A DNA stretch of 59,789 nt, taken from assembly GCF_017982655.1 (NCBI RefSeq), contig NZ_JABXYX010000040.1:1-59789 (forward strand), written 5' to 3'. Positions within the stretch are counted from its first letter, which is position 1; each line of letters opens with the position of its first letter. The notes under the pieces were generated by a model. The model was not told the origin of the DNA, ran no database searches, and saw only the letters and a list, made by a program, of their open reading frames with translations. Source of the DNA: Brasilonema sp. CT11. GTDB taxonomy: Bacteria > Cyanobacteriota > Cyanobacteriia > Cyanobacteriales > Nostocaceae. Made by a program: the position numbers and the translations under genes. Shown piece after piece: positions 33,589 to 41,610 of the stretch.

Positions 33589-34146
33589 ATGGAAAAAACA
33601 GAAAAACAGAAAATGCTGGCAGGCGAATTGTATTTTGCTTCCGATTTAGAATTGATTGCTGGAAGAAACTTTGCACTTCGTCTATTGAGAAAGTATAACT
33701 CTACAACTGAAGAACAATTGGAGGAGCGATCGCAAATATTACAGGAATTATTCGGTCAAGTAGGACAAAATATTAATATAATGCCACCATTTCAGTGTGA
33801 CTATGGTACAAATATTCATGTAGGCGATCAATTCTATATGAATTTTGGCTGTGTGATTCTAGACTGTAACACAGTTCATATTGGGGACAACGTGTTGTGT
33901 GCTCCTTATGTTCAAATTTACACAGCATATCATCCAACAGATCCAGAAATTCGCCTTTCTGGTAAAGAACTCGCTGCGCCAATAAGAATCGGTGATAATG
34001 TCTGGATTGGTGGCGGTGCTATTATTTGTCCTGGTGTGACAATTGGCGATAATAGTACGATTGGTGCTGGTAGTGTTGTTGTCAAAGATATACCTGCAAA
34101 TGTTGTTGCTGCTGGCAATCCCTGTAGAGTCATTCGACATTTGTAA
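33589..34146 (+). CDS. sugar O-acetyltransferase (maltose/galactoside acetyltransferase family)
   Basis: The 185-residue protein is a left-handed beta-helix acetyltransferase. MLAGELYFASDLELIAGR is the typical N-terminal Mac domain, followed by hexapeptide repeats with PFQCDYGTNIHVGDQFYMNF, the catalytic-histidine segment YTAYHPTD and GDNVWIGGGAIICPGVTIGD. It transfers acetyl from acetyl-CoA to a sugar or glycan such as a Nod-factor-like or polysaccharide residue. No partner genes are in line. Confidence 0.92.
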   Translation: MEKTEKQKMLAGELYFASDLELIAGRNFALRLLRKYNSTTEEQLEERSQILQELFGQVGQNINIMPPFQCDYGTNIHVGDQFYMNFGCVILDCNTVHIGDNVLCAPYVQIYTAYHPTDPEIRLSGKELAAPIRIGDNVWIGGGAIICPGVTIGDNSTIGAGSVVVKDIPANVVAAGNPCRVIRHL

Positions 34147-34234
34147 TTTCTTAAATAACAGTTGTTTCTAACTGCGCTATCAGATATTATCACAACTAAT
34201 ATGTATAAGTGTATTTAGAGAAGGAGTAGTTTCT

Positions 34235-35311
34235 TTGGTTACCATCAAAGCTTTGTCAGTGACTGCTGGTGCAGCATTGATATTCTGCGGTACAGCGAAA
34301 GTAGCAGCGGCTGCAACCTTCAATGATGCATCTCTATTTAATGATGTGGCTAACTACAGCGCCACAATCTCCGCTAATAATGACATAGCTGATATATACT
34401 ATCCCAACCCATCGAAACTGAAAACTGGCAACTACTCCTTTCCTGTTGCACTGTTATTGCAAGGTGCAAATGTCGATAAATCAGATTACTCAGAATATGC
34501 CAGTATAGTAGCTCGCTACGGATTTGTAGTGGTTGTACCCAATCACCCAAGATCTCTTCCCCAGTACGGATTCACGGGACTGCTACCAGAAACTTCACAA
34601 ATCAATGATGTTTTGGCACAAATGGAAGCAGAAAATTCCAATTCTCTTTCACCTGTTGCTGGTGTTGTTAATACACAAAAACTAGGCTTACTCGGTCACT
34701 CCGCAGGAGGTGTAGTCGGGTTATCTGCCGTTGCAAACCTCTGCCTTTCCCCTGTTCAATGTGAAGGTTCCTTCAACCGACCAAATGAACTTCTAGCAGG
34801 AGCGTTTTTTGGTGCAAATCTCCGTGATCAAAATGGAGTGTTCTTTCCTATTAATAATTCAGGAATTCCTGTTGCTTTATTGGAGGGAACTCGTGATAGC
34901 AGAGCTCTTCCAATTAACGCTCAAAAAACTTACGAGCAGATCCAGAACCCCCCTAAAGCGTTCATTAGTATTTTGGGTGCTAACCACTATGGCATCACGA
35001 ATACTAATAACCCTACTGGTCCAATACCAGATCCTAACACACCAACCATCCCTCAAGATCTAGCAGTGGAAACTGTTGCCCGTTGGAGTGGACTCTTTTT
35101 GCGTGCCAGTATTCTTGATGACAAAACTGCTTTTGATTATGTGTATTCCACAGGTGATGCTCTAGATCCAAACGTGAGCGTGATTAGTCAAGCTAAACCT
35201 GTTCCTGAACCATCTTATACATGGGGTTTGGTGACACTAGGTGCTAGTAGTGCTGTGTTGGGACTAAAGAAACTCAAACCACATAGGCACGCAAAACTTA
35301 ACAGCTGGTAA
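34235..35311 (+). CDS. exported alpha/beta-hydrolase (chlorophyllase/dienelactone-hydrolase-like) with PEP-CTERM sorting signal
   Basis: The 358 residues start at TTG 34235 behind AAGGAG with a Sec signal (KALSVTAGAALIFCGTAKVA, cut near AAA). The core has FPVALLLQGANVDKS, VVVPNHPR and the nucleophile elbow GLLGHSAGGVVG, as in chlorophyllase-like hydrolases; a late histidine lies in LGANHYG. The C-terminus is VPEPS, a hydrophobic helix (TWGLVTLGASSAVLGL) and a basic tail KKLKPHRH, the PEP-CTERM tripartite signal recognised by exosortase. It should be exported and processed at the membrane. Two terminators follow. Confidence 0.85.
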   Translation: MVTIKALSVTAGAALIFCGTAKVAAAATFNDASLFNDVANYSATISANNDIADIYYPNPSKLKTGNYSFPVALLLQGANVDKSDYSEYASIVARYGFVVVVPNHPRSLPQYGFTGLLPETSQINDVLAQMEAENSNSLSPVAGVVNTQKLGLLGHSAGGVVGLSAVANLCLSPVQCEGSFNRPNELLAGAFFGANLRDQNGVFFPINNSGIPVALLEGTRDSRALPINAQKTYEQIQNPPKAFISILGANHYGITNTNNPTGPIPDPNTPTIPQDLAVETVARWSGLFLRASILDDKTAFDYVYSTGDALDPNVSVISQAKPVPEPSYTWGLVTLGASSAVLGLKKLKPHRHAKLNSW

Positions 35312-35384
35312 TCACTGACTTCCAAATACTTTTGCACCCATTCTATGGGTATTCTAATTCTGGATTGATAGTAAGTCGTGCTCA

Positions 35385-35418
35385 AGCACTGGGGTTTATC
35401 CGTACCCAGTGCTTTTTT
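35385..35418 (+). terminator. rho-independent terminator 1 after the PEP-CTERM hydrolase
   Basis: AGCACTGGG (35385-35393) pairs with CCCAGTGCT (35405-35413), followed by a TTTTTT run. It lies 74 bases after the stop. Confidence 0.85.
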
Positions 35419-35487
35419 GTTCTTTGTTTAATTTCATTTATACTGTGCTGGGCATTCTAATTCTGAGTAAGAGTTGTTGCCTTCAAG

Positions 35488-35522
35488 CACTGGAGAATCC
35501 TGATTCTCCAGTGTTTTTTTTA
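35488..35522 (+). terminator. rho-independent terminator 2
   Basis: CACTGGAGAATC (35488-35499) pairs with GATTCTCCAGTG (35502-35513), followed by nine or more T. The two terminators share AAGCACTGG and ATTCTAATTCTG contexts, so one probably arose by local duplication. Confidence 0.88.
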
Positions 35523-35596
35523 TTTCTGTGGGTTTTCATAAATTGAGTTGACCCCTGAACGCGAGATAATATAGTGCAGCACCACTTTGTCAGATT

Positions 35597-36523
35597 ATGA
35601 GCATTATCGTCTTTGGCAGTATCAACATAGATCTGGTAGCAACAATACCCCGCTTACTAGTTGCAGGTGAAACGCTGCTGGGACACGATTTTTTCAAAGT
35701 ACCAGGCGGTAAAGGTGCCAATCAAGCAGTCGCATCAGCGCGACTAGGAATTCTTACTCACATAGTAGGACGCATAGGTGCAGACAGTTTTGGTACAGAA
35801 CTTGTCAACAGTCTCCAAGCATCGGGTGTCCAAACAGATAATGTGTTTGTAGATGAAACTGTGAGTTCTGGTGTTGCCATGATCACTGTAGATGTCAAGG
35901 GTGAAAATCAAATTATTGTGATTCCTGGTGCGAATGGACGCGTTAATCAGGAAGATGTGGAAAGATTATCACATTTATTACCAACAGCTAGGGTACTGCT
36001 TTTACAATTTGAAATTCCTATACCTGCGGTTGTCGCAGCTGCCAAAGCTGGACGAAAAGCTGGAGTGACAGTTATTCTCGACCCAGCACCAGCGCAGAAG
36101 GATATACCAGATGAACTTTACTCCTTGGTAGATATTATCACACCAAATGAGGTGGAAGCAGGAGGACTGGTAGGTTTTCCTGTGGATGGAGAAGAGTCGG
36201 CAATTAAGGCAGGGGAAGTTTTACAGGAACGAGGTGTGAAAAATGCCATTGTGAAACTCGGTGCCAAAGGCGTTGTTTGTTCCACTCCAGAAGACACCTT
36301 TTTTATACCTGCGTTTCCAGTTCATACGGTTGATACAACTGCTGCGGGAGATGCCTTTAATGGCGGTTTGGCTGCGGCGCTTTGTGAGGGACTTTCTTTG
36401 CGTCAAGCAGTGGTTTGGGGTGCAGCCGCTGGTGCTTTGGCTGCAACCAAACTAGGGGCGCAACCTTCACTTGCAGATAGGATGACGTTTGATGCGTTTT
36501 TGCGTCAAAAAGGCGTTGCCTGA
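35597..36523 (+). CDS. rbsK: ribokinase
   Basis: The 308-residue PfkB-family sugar kinase shows both signatures: GGKGANQAVASARLG near residue 38 and DTTAAGDAFNGGLAAAL near 255 with the catalytic base Asp. It phosphorylates D-ribose to ribose 5-phosphate with ATP. The next genes are a cytosine deaminase and a nucleoside hydrolase, and the hydrolase releases ribose, so the setting supports ribose salvage. Confidence 0.93.
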   Translation: MSIIVFGSINIDLVATIPRLLVAGETLLGHDFFKVPGGKGANQAVASARLGILTHIVGRIGADSFGTELVNSLQASGVQTDNVFVDETVSSGVAMITVDVKGENQIIVIPGANGRVNQEDVERLSHLLPTARVLLLQFEIPIPAVVAAAKAGRKAGVTVILDPAPAQKDIPDELYSLVDIITPNEVEAGGLVGFPVDGEESAIKAGEVLQERGVKNAIVKLGAKGVVCSTPEDTFFIPAFPVHTVDTTAAGDAFNGGLAAALCEGLSLRQAVVWGAAAGALAATKLGAQPSLADRMTFDAFLRQKGVA

Positions 36524-36543
36524 AATAATTAAAAATCCGCTAT

Positions 36544-37002
36544 CTACTTGCCAATATCCTCGTTCCATAACTCAGGTTTCTCTTGAATAAATTCGCTCAT
36601 CATTTGTTCGCATTCATCAAGATTGAGGTCAATAACTTCCACACCGTGAGATACCATAAATTCTTTAGCGCCTGGAAAAGTTCTTGATTCTCCAGCAATA
36701 ACTTTTTTAATCCCAAATTGTACAACCGCCCCAGCGCACAGATAACATGGCATTAAGGTTGAATAGAGTGTTGTACCCCTATAACTGCCGATTCTACCGG
36801 CATTGCGAAGGCAATCGATTTCGGCGTGGGTGACTGGATCGCCGTCTTGCACACGCTTGTTGTGTCCTTTGCCGAGAATCTTGTCATCCTTGACGAGAAT
36901 GGAACCGATGGGAATTCCGCCTTCTTGTCTGCCTTGTTTTGCTTGTGCGATCGCAGCTTCCATAAACTCATCCATTTTTTCATTCATTTTTTTATTCTCC
37001 AT
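36544..37002 (-). CDS. cytosine deaminase (yeast Fcy1-like)
   Basis: This zinc deaminase matches yeast cytosine deaminase closely in pattern: GGIPIGSILVKDDKILGKGH, the zinc ligands HAE in VTHAEIDCLRNAGRI and PCYLC in TLMPCYLCAGAVVQFG, and the late QEKPELWNEDIGK, which is the Fcy1-type C-terminus. It converts cytosine to uracil. The longest frame starts at 37002, where its start codon overlaps that of the divergent nucleoside hydrolase. GGAG lies eight bases before the next ATG (36987, MNEKMDEFME), so that is the likelier start. Confidence 0.9.
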   Translation of the reverse strand: MENKKMNEKMDEFMEAAIAQAKQGRQEGGIPIGSILVKDDKILGKGHNKRVQDGDPVTHAEIDCLRNAGRIGSYRGTTLYSTLMPCYLCAGAVVQFGIKKVIAGESRTFPGAKEFMVSHGVEVIDLNLDECEQMMSEFIQEKPELWNEDIGK

Positions 37003-37924
37003 GTCTAAACAACTTGTCTTGATGGATCACGATGGTGGTGTAGATGATTATCTAGCAACTATGCTGCTGATGACTATGGATCACATACAGCCACTAGGTA
37101 TTGTCGTCACTCCAGCAGATTGTTATGCCGAACCAGCCGTAAGTGCTACACGTAAAATTCTAGACTTAATGGGGCGTTCTGATATCAGAGTTGCTCAAAG
37201 TACTGTACGGGGTATTAATCCTTTCCCTCGCCTCTATCGCCGTGATTCGTTTGTTGTTGACCATTTTCCTATTCTCAATCAAAGAGAAACAATTCGCACA
37301 CCACTGCTTGCAGAACCTGGTCAAGATTTTATGATAAAGGTGTTACAAGAGGCACCAGAACCTGTTACGTTAATGGTGACTGGTCCGTTAACAACAGTAG
37401 CAACTGCACTCGACAAAGCACCCGACATTGAAGCGAAAATTCAAAGAATTGTTTGGATGGGCGGTGCTTTAAATGTTGGTGGTAATGTGGAAAAAAATTG
37501 GGAACCAGGACAAGATGGTTCCGCAGAATGGAACGTGTATTGGGATCCAATTTCCGCAGCGCGGGTATGGCAAACCCAAATTGAAATTATCATGTGTCCT
37601 TTGGATTTGACTAACACTGTACCTGTGACATCAGAAATTGTTTACAAAATGGGGAAACAACGCCACCATCCCATATCTGATTTAGCGGGACAATGTTATG
37701 CACTGGTTATTCCCCAAGACTATTATTTCTGGGATGTGCTGGCGACGGCTTATCTTGCTCATCCAGAATTCTATCAACTGCGAGAGTGGGAAACAGAAAT
37801 TATCACGACTGGTTTGAGTCAAGGACGTACCAAAATAGTGCCAGGAGGGCGTAAGATTTTTGCTATGGTTCAAGTAGATAAAGAAGCTTTTTACACTTAT
37901 ATTTTGCAGCAGTGGGCACGTTGA
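37001..37924 (+). CDS. inosine-uridine type nucleoside hydrolase
   Basis: From ATG 37001 the 307-residue protein opens with MSKQLVLMDHDGGVDDYLA. This carries the calcium-binding DxDxxxDD motif of IU-nucleoside ribohydrolases, which split nucleosides to base and ribose. VTGPLTTVATAL, WMGGALNVGGNV and EWNVYWDPISAARVW are further family motifs. It is divergent from and abuts the cytosine deaminase; ribokinase lies just beyond. Frames open upstream run antisense through the deaminase and are not used. Confidence 0.92.
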   Translation: MSKQLVLMDHDGGVDDYLATMLLMTMDHIQPLGIVVTPADCYAEPAVSATRKILDLMGRSDIRVAQSTVRGINPFPRLYRRDSFVVDHFPILNQRETIRTPLLAEPGQDFMIKVLQEAPEPVTLMVTGPLTTVATALDKAPDIEAKIQRIVWMGGALNVGGNVEKNWEPGQDGSAEWNVYWDPISAARVWQTQIEIIMCPLDLTNTVPVTSEIVYKMGKQRHHPISDLAGQCYALVIPQDYYFWDVLATAYLAHPEFYQLREWETEIITTGLSQGRTKIVPGGRKIFAMVQVDKEAFYTYILQQWAR

Positions 37925-37973
37925 ATTTTTAACCACTTACCCAGTCAAAAAGATAGGAAATAGGAGATACGAA

Positions 37974-38150
37974 ATGAGTCATCTAATTGGCGTAACACTC
38001 CGTAATCGATACAAAATATTCCAATGTCTGGGGGGTGGGGGTTTTGGTGATACTTACTTGGCTGGTGATTTAGATTTACCAGGACAACCTCAGTGTGTCG
38101 TCAAACATCTTAAACCAAAAGACTCAAGCATCAATCCGCGACATGATTGA
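37974..38150 (+). pseudogene. serine/threonine protein kinase, N-terminal fragment
   Basis: ATG 37974 opens MSHLIGVTLRNRYKIFQCLG followed by GGGFGDTYLAGDLDLPGQPQ and VVKHLKPK, the glycine-rich loop and ATP-binding lysine of cyanobacterial Hanks-type kinases. The match stops after about 50 residues and the frame ends at TGA 38148. The rest of the kinase is absent; the sequence runs into a different gene remnant. Confidence 0.85.
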
Positions 38151-38236
38151 AGAAGGGCGAAGATTTTCATGCAGTTTGTTTTAGATTGTTCGGTGGCGAT
38201 TAGCTGGTGTTTAGTGGATGAAAATAACCCTCAAAA
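38127..38236 (+). pseudogene. VapB antitoxin tail and VapC (PIN) toxin head, both truncated
   Basis: In the frame at about 38127 the sequence reads QASIRDMIEEGRRFS, like the end of VapB-type antitoxins. ATG 38169 then starts MQFVLDCSVAISWCLVDE, the N-terminus of a VapC PIN-domain RNase including its first catalytic aspartate. After about 20 residues the match ends at the NUDIX gene. So both partners of a VapBC module are cut, one at each end. Confidence 0.7.
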
Positions 38237-38785
38237 TCAGTCTAGAAAATTTAGCCCCAAGGAAATCGCTGCAACAGTTCCAGAAACAGAAATTTCACCT
38301 TGAAGGATTTTCTCTCTAACTGATTCTACTGGAATCAGAACAACTTCTATTTCTTCTGTAATATCTAACTTTTGTTCTCCGGACTTTATCACATTTTCTG
38401 CTAAGAATAAATGTATTTTATTTGTATCTTTGCTTGGGTTATCATATAGTGTTGCTATTTTTGTGACTTTTTGTGCAATATAGCCAGTTTCCTCTTGCAT
38501 TTCTCTGATGGCTGCGGCTTCAGCACTTTCTTGTGTTGGGTTGAATAAACCAGCGGGAAGTTCTAACAAAAATTCACCCACTGCGTGCCTATATTGCCGC
38601 ACAAAAACAATTTCTTTGGTACTAGTGATAGGTAAAATTAGAGTTATTTCTGGTCTGACATTGACGAAATAATCATCTATAATTTGACCATTAGGCAATT
38701 CTATTTCATCTTGCCTGACTTTGCACCAGTAATTATCCAAAACCATTTTGGAGTGTAAAAGCTTCCATTTTTTTAAGTTTGTCAT
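38237..38785 (-). CDS. NUDIX hydrolase, ADP-ribose pyrophosphatase type
   Basis: From ATG 38785 (MTNLKKWKLLHSKM) the protein has 182 residues. The NUDIX box spans about 85-108: ELPAGLFNPTQESAEAAA and REMQEETGY. The box fits Gx5Ex7REUxEExGU with one extra residue before the first glutamate. VRPEITLILPIT and VFVRQYRHAVGEFLLELPAG are typical of ADP-ribose/ADP-sugar pyrophosphatases. The frame is open upstream into the MITE at 38826, but that part is repeat DNA. The end abuts the truncated VapC. Confidence 0.9.
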   Translation of the reverse strand: MTNLKKWKLLHSKMVLDNYWCKVRQDEIELPNGQIIDDYFVNVRPEITLILPITSTKEIVFVRQYRHAVGEFLLELPAGLFNPTQESAEAAAIREMQEETGYIAQKVTKIATLYDNPSKDTNKIHLFLAENVIKSGEQKLDITEEIEVVLIPVESVREKILQGEISVSGTVAAISLGLNFLD

Positions 38786-38825
38786 ATAAATAGAGTGGAT
38801 ACCATAATTAATAAAAAGATCATAA

Positions 38826-38964
38826 TACAGCAATCCTAGATAAGTCGTGAACAAAAAAAACGTAGACGCGGAGCGGCTTCCCGCAGGGTACCGCAAAGGC
38901 GCAAAGGACGCAAAGAAAAGAAAGAGATGAAAAGGATGTTTATATCCTATTTAGGAAGGCTGTA
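38826..38964. mobile_element. 139-bp MITE-like repeat, copy 2, carrying a nested repeat
   Basis: The ends match copy 1 at 28584-28700 (TACAGCAATCCTAGATAAG; TATTTAGGAAGGCTGTA). Copy 2 contains an extra block, GTAGACGCGGAGCGGCTTCC plus GCAGGGTA, after the AAAAAAAACG run that copy 1 lacks. One small repeat has thus inserted into another. Confidence 0.8.
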
Positions 38965-39002
38965 TAAGACTTTTATTTGATTTTTGCTCGGTTAGGTACA
39001 CC

Positions 39003-40751
39003 TCAAAGAACTTTCTTCCCTGTTCCCTGTTCCCTGTTCCCTCCCTTTGTACAGTTCTTCGGTAAACTGACAGTTACCTTTGTTCCTTGCCCTTGTTGGC
39101 TTTCTACTGTAATCTCGCCGCCATGCAACTCGACGCAAGCTTTGACAATGGCTAATCCTAAGCCGGTTCCGGGAATTGCGCCAACGTTACTTCCTCGACT
39201 GAATGATTCAAACAAGTGTTGTTGATCCTCAATAGGTATGCCAATTCCTTGATCTTTGATATCAAAAATGGCGTGTGAATCATTCCCCATGAGGTGAACT
39301 TCAATATTGCCACCATCTGGCGAGTACTTGATCGCATTCGACACTAAGTTAACCAGAATTGCCCGCAAAAGTTTTTGATCGCCCCAGAAACCCCTAGTGT
39401 TACCTGTGATTTTGAACGTTAATTGATGGCGATCATCGCTAATGATCTGTCGCTGTTCCTCAATGATGTCTGAGCAAAATTGCAGCAGTTCAAATGGATA
39501 TGGCGTAAACGTTGCTTTGCCGAATTCAAATGTGGAAATCATCAGCAAGTCGTCTACCAGCTTAGTCATTTGTCTTGCCTTATCTTCAATCAATTGCAAG
39601 AACTGCTGGTGTTTAGTCTGATGCAGCTGATTGCTATGTTGCAAGAGTGTTGACGCAGCCGCAAGGATGGAGGCTAAGGGATTTCGATATTCGTGAGAAA
39701 CTGTAGCGACAAATTGGGATTTAAAGGCGTTGAGTTGCTTTTCGTTCTCTAGAGCTACCAAAGCCTGGGTTAGCTGTTGGGCTTGTTGAATGGCGATCGC
39801 CAAATCTCCAGCCAATTGATTAAAAATCTCTACTTCATCCGTCTGCCACTGTCGTACTTTAGAATCTTGACAAGCAACCAATAACCCCCAAACTCTGGTA
39901 GATAATTCGTTTTGCCCTTTCACTAAAATGGGAACGAGCAAATATGCCTCAGTCGCCTTTTTCCGGTTGTGCGAAACGATGATTGACGCTTCACCTTGCG
40001 CTCTTGTGGTTGCTTTTCCAATTTTCCAAAGATTGGATTGGTTATTTTTGAGAAGCAAAGCGGTAAATTGCTGAATGGGTTCGGAGGATAAGCTACTTAC
40101 CCCAGCCTCACAAAGCTTCGTCAGATAGGGCTTTGCGGATTCCGTTATTTCGTGAGTGTCTGAATTTGGGCTAACCTGGTATATTGTCACACTGTCACAT
40201 AACAGCAGTTGTTGCACTTGTGTGACAGTCGTCTGCAAGATTTGCTCCAGGTTTAGTGACTGACGAATCCGCAGGGCGATACGTGTAGCGTCTAGCCTTG
40301 GGCTTATCGCCGCTGCTGTCAATTGCTGGGGTTGGTGTCTTTTACTGAGCTGGTTTTGCTGCTGTGAGTGTTGAATCACATTGCGAACAGTCATTTGCAG
40401 GACATCTGGTTCTATATCTCGCTTCACCAGGTAATCCTGAGCACCCCGCTTCATCGCTTGTACAGCAACGCGTTCATCACCTTGTCCAGTTAACATAATC
40501 ACAGGGAGCGGGGAATCTAATCGTTGCAGCTTGAGTTCATCCAAAAACTCTAGCCCGCTCATATCAGGAAGGCAAAAGTCGAGCAGAATCGCATCGCAAT
40601 GTTTTTTCTGGCAAAGCGCAAGCCCTAACTCTGCCGAGGATGCTTCTAAAATCTGGTAGGAATGGTGAGGATCGCTTAAAAGATATTCACGATAAACTTC
40701 TCGATCCTCCATACAGTCATCGGTGATTAGGAGTGTCCAGACGTCTGACAT
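39003..40751 (-). CDS. sensor histidine kinase with N-terminal receiver and GAF domain
   Basis: From ATG 40751 (MSDVWTLLITDD) the 582-residue protein has REC (about 5-125, phospho-acceptor D in AILLDFCLPD), GAF (about 165-345), and a kinase core: H box FVATVSHEYRNPLASILAA, N box NLVSNAIKYSPDGG, G boxes DQGIGIP and GTGLGLAIV. It has no membrane segment. It follows the phytochrome and rcp1 on the same strand, 300 bases beyond rcp1, so it may join the same light pathway. A repeat-encoded stretch (RLDATRIALRIRQSL region) lies before the GAF domain, and the last 15 residues (GGNREQGTGKKVL) come from a tandem repeat. Confidence 0.9.
   Translation of the reverse strand: MSDVWTLLITDDCMEDREVYREYLLSDPHHSYQILEASSAELGLALCQKKHCDAILLDFCLPDMSGLEFLDELKLQRLDSPLPVIMLTGQGDERVAVQAMKRGAQDYLVKRDIEPDVLQMTVRNVIQHSQQQNQLSKRHQPQQLTAAAISPRLDATRIALRIRQSLNLEQILQTTVTQVQQLLLCDSVTIYQVSPNSDTHEITESAKPYLTKLCEAGVSSLSSEPIQQFTALLLKNNQSNLWKIGKATTRAQGEASIIVSHNRKKATEAYLLVPILVKGQNELSTRVWGLLVACQDSKVRQWQTDEVEIFNQLAGDLAIAIQQAQQLTQALVALENEKQLNAFKSQFVATVSHEYRNPLASILAAASTLLQHSNQLHQTKHQQFLQLIEDKARQMTKLVDDLLMISTFEFGKATFTPYPFELLQFCSDIIEEQRQIISDDRHQLTFKITGNTRGFWGDQKLLRAILVNLVSNAIKYSPDGGNIEVHLMGNDSHAIFDIKDQGIGIPIEDQQHLFESFSRGSNVGAIPGTGLGLAIVKACVELHGGEITVESQQGQGTKVTVSLPKNCTKGGNREQGTGKKVL
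40275..40312. repeat. palindromic repeat inside the REC-GAF kinase gene
   Basis: GGCGATACGTGTAGCGTCTA followed by GGCTTATCGCC matches the left part of the element at 51217-51250 closely. It is translated in frame between the receiver and GAF domains. Confidence 0.75.
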
Positions 40752-40979
40752 AAGAGGAAAACAAAGCAATCTCTTTGCCTGGTATGAAAGCCACAAGTTT
40801 TAAATTATAAAGAAAATCTAAAGGAAAGAGTGGAAAATTTTCTTTTAATACTCCTAATCATATCAAATTTTTTCAACGCAAAACGTGAAATTTATTGTCT
40901 ATAGGGGCTTTGGGGTTTTGCTTACTAGCGCTCTTAACCTCTAGCAACATATGAAGAAACACCATTCCCCTTCTTAAAA

Positions 40980-41072
40980 CAGTTATCAGTTATCAGTTAT
41001 CAGTTATCAAGTTAAGGGGAGTCAAGAAATCGCTGACTCTGTTCACTGTTCACTGTTCACTGTTCCCTGTTA
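40980..41072. repeat. heptamer tandem repeats between rcp1 and the REC-GAF kinase
   Basis: TTATCAG units (about 40981-41008) and GTTCACT units (about 41040-41072) recur. Both unit types also occur between pilC and rsmE (9946-10036) in the same order. Confidence 0.85.
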
Positions 41073-41552
41073 AGCGTGTTTGTTCGCAGGTGCCGATTTT
41101 GAAGTCGGTGGTGTGTTGACTTGCAACCAGTAGTTCACAAATGCCTGAACTGTTTTCTCCAGTTCATTAGAGTCTATTGGCTTGATCAGATAGCCATTTG
41201 CCCCTTTTTCATAACAGAATTCAACATCTCTCGGGTTTGAGGATGTCGTAAACACAATAATTGGGATTTCCTTAAAATTCTGGTCTTGCTTAAGTTGCTC
41301 TAACACATCGCGACCATCGGTGCCTGGTAAATTCAAGTCGAGCAGGATGATGGAGGGACGTGGTGCAACATCTAGATTATCATAGTCGCCTTCTTTATAA
41401 AGGAAATCTAAAACTTTATCTCCGTTTGTACACCGGTAGATCGGATTTTGAACATCCATTTGCTCCATGAGCACTTGCAGCACCTCAAAATCCTCATCAC
41501 TATCTTCAGCGATTAGTAAAGGGCTGCACTGCTTTGTCATCATTCGTGTCAT
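41070..41552 (-). CDS. rcp1: phytochrome response regulator Rcp1-like
   Basis: This 160-residue single-domain receiver has acidic residues in IAEDSDEDFEVL, phospho-acceptor D in SIILLDLNLPGTDG, T in IIVFTTSSNPRDV and K in GYLIKPIDSNELEKT. The GTDGRDVL and the long C-terminal helix VQAFVNYWLQV are Rcp1-type. Rcp1 receives phosphate from Cph1. The gene starts 58 bases after the phytochrome gene on the same strand, the usual cph1-rcp1 operon. Its last residues lie on a tandem repeat. Confidence 0.93.
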   Translation of the reverse strand: MTRMMTKQCSPLLIAEDSDEDFEVLQVLMEQMDVQNPIYRCTNGDKVLDFLYKEGDYDNLDVAPRPSIILLDLNLPGTDGRDVLEQLKQDQNFKEIPIIVFTTSSNPRDVEFCYEKGANGYLIKPIDSNELEKTVQAFVNYWLQVNTPPTSKSAPANKHA

Positions 41553-41610
41553 TGAAACTTGATGTTATTTTTCTTTACATCACTTAACAAAAATTATAAA
41601 AGAGAAATGA

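Noticed and set aside
36803-37000. Upstream extension of the nucleoside hydrolase
   Set aside because: It is antisense to the cytosine deaminase and not like the family.
38786-38896. Upstream extension of the NUDIX gene
   Set aside because: The codons lie in spacer and MITE DNA; MTNLKKW at 38785 is the plausible start.
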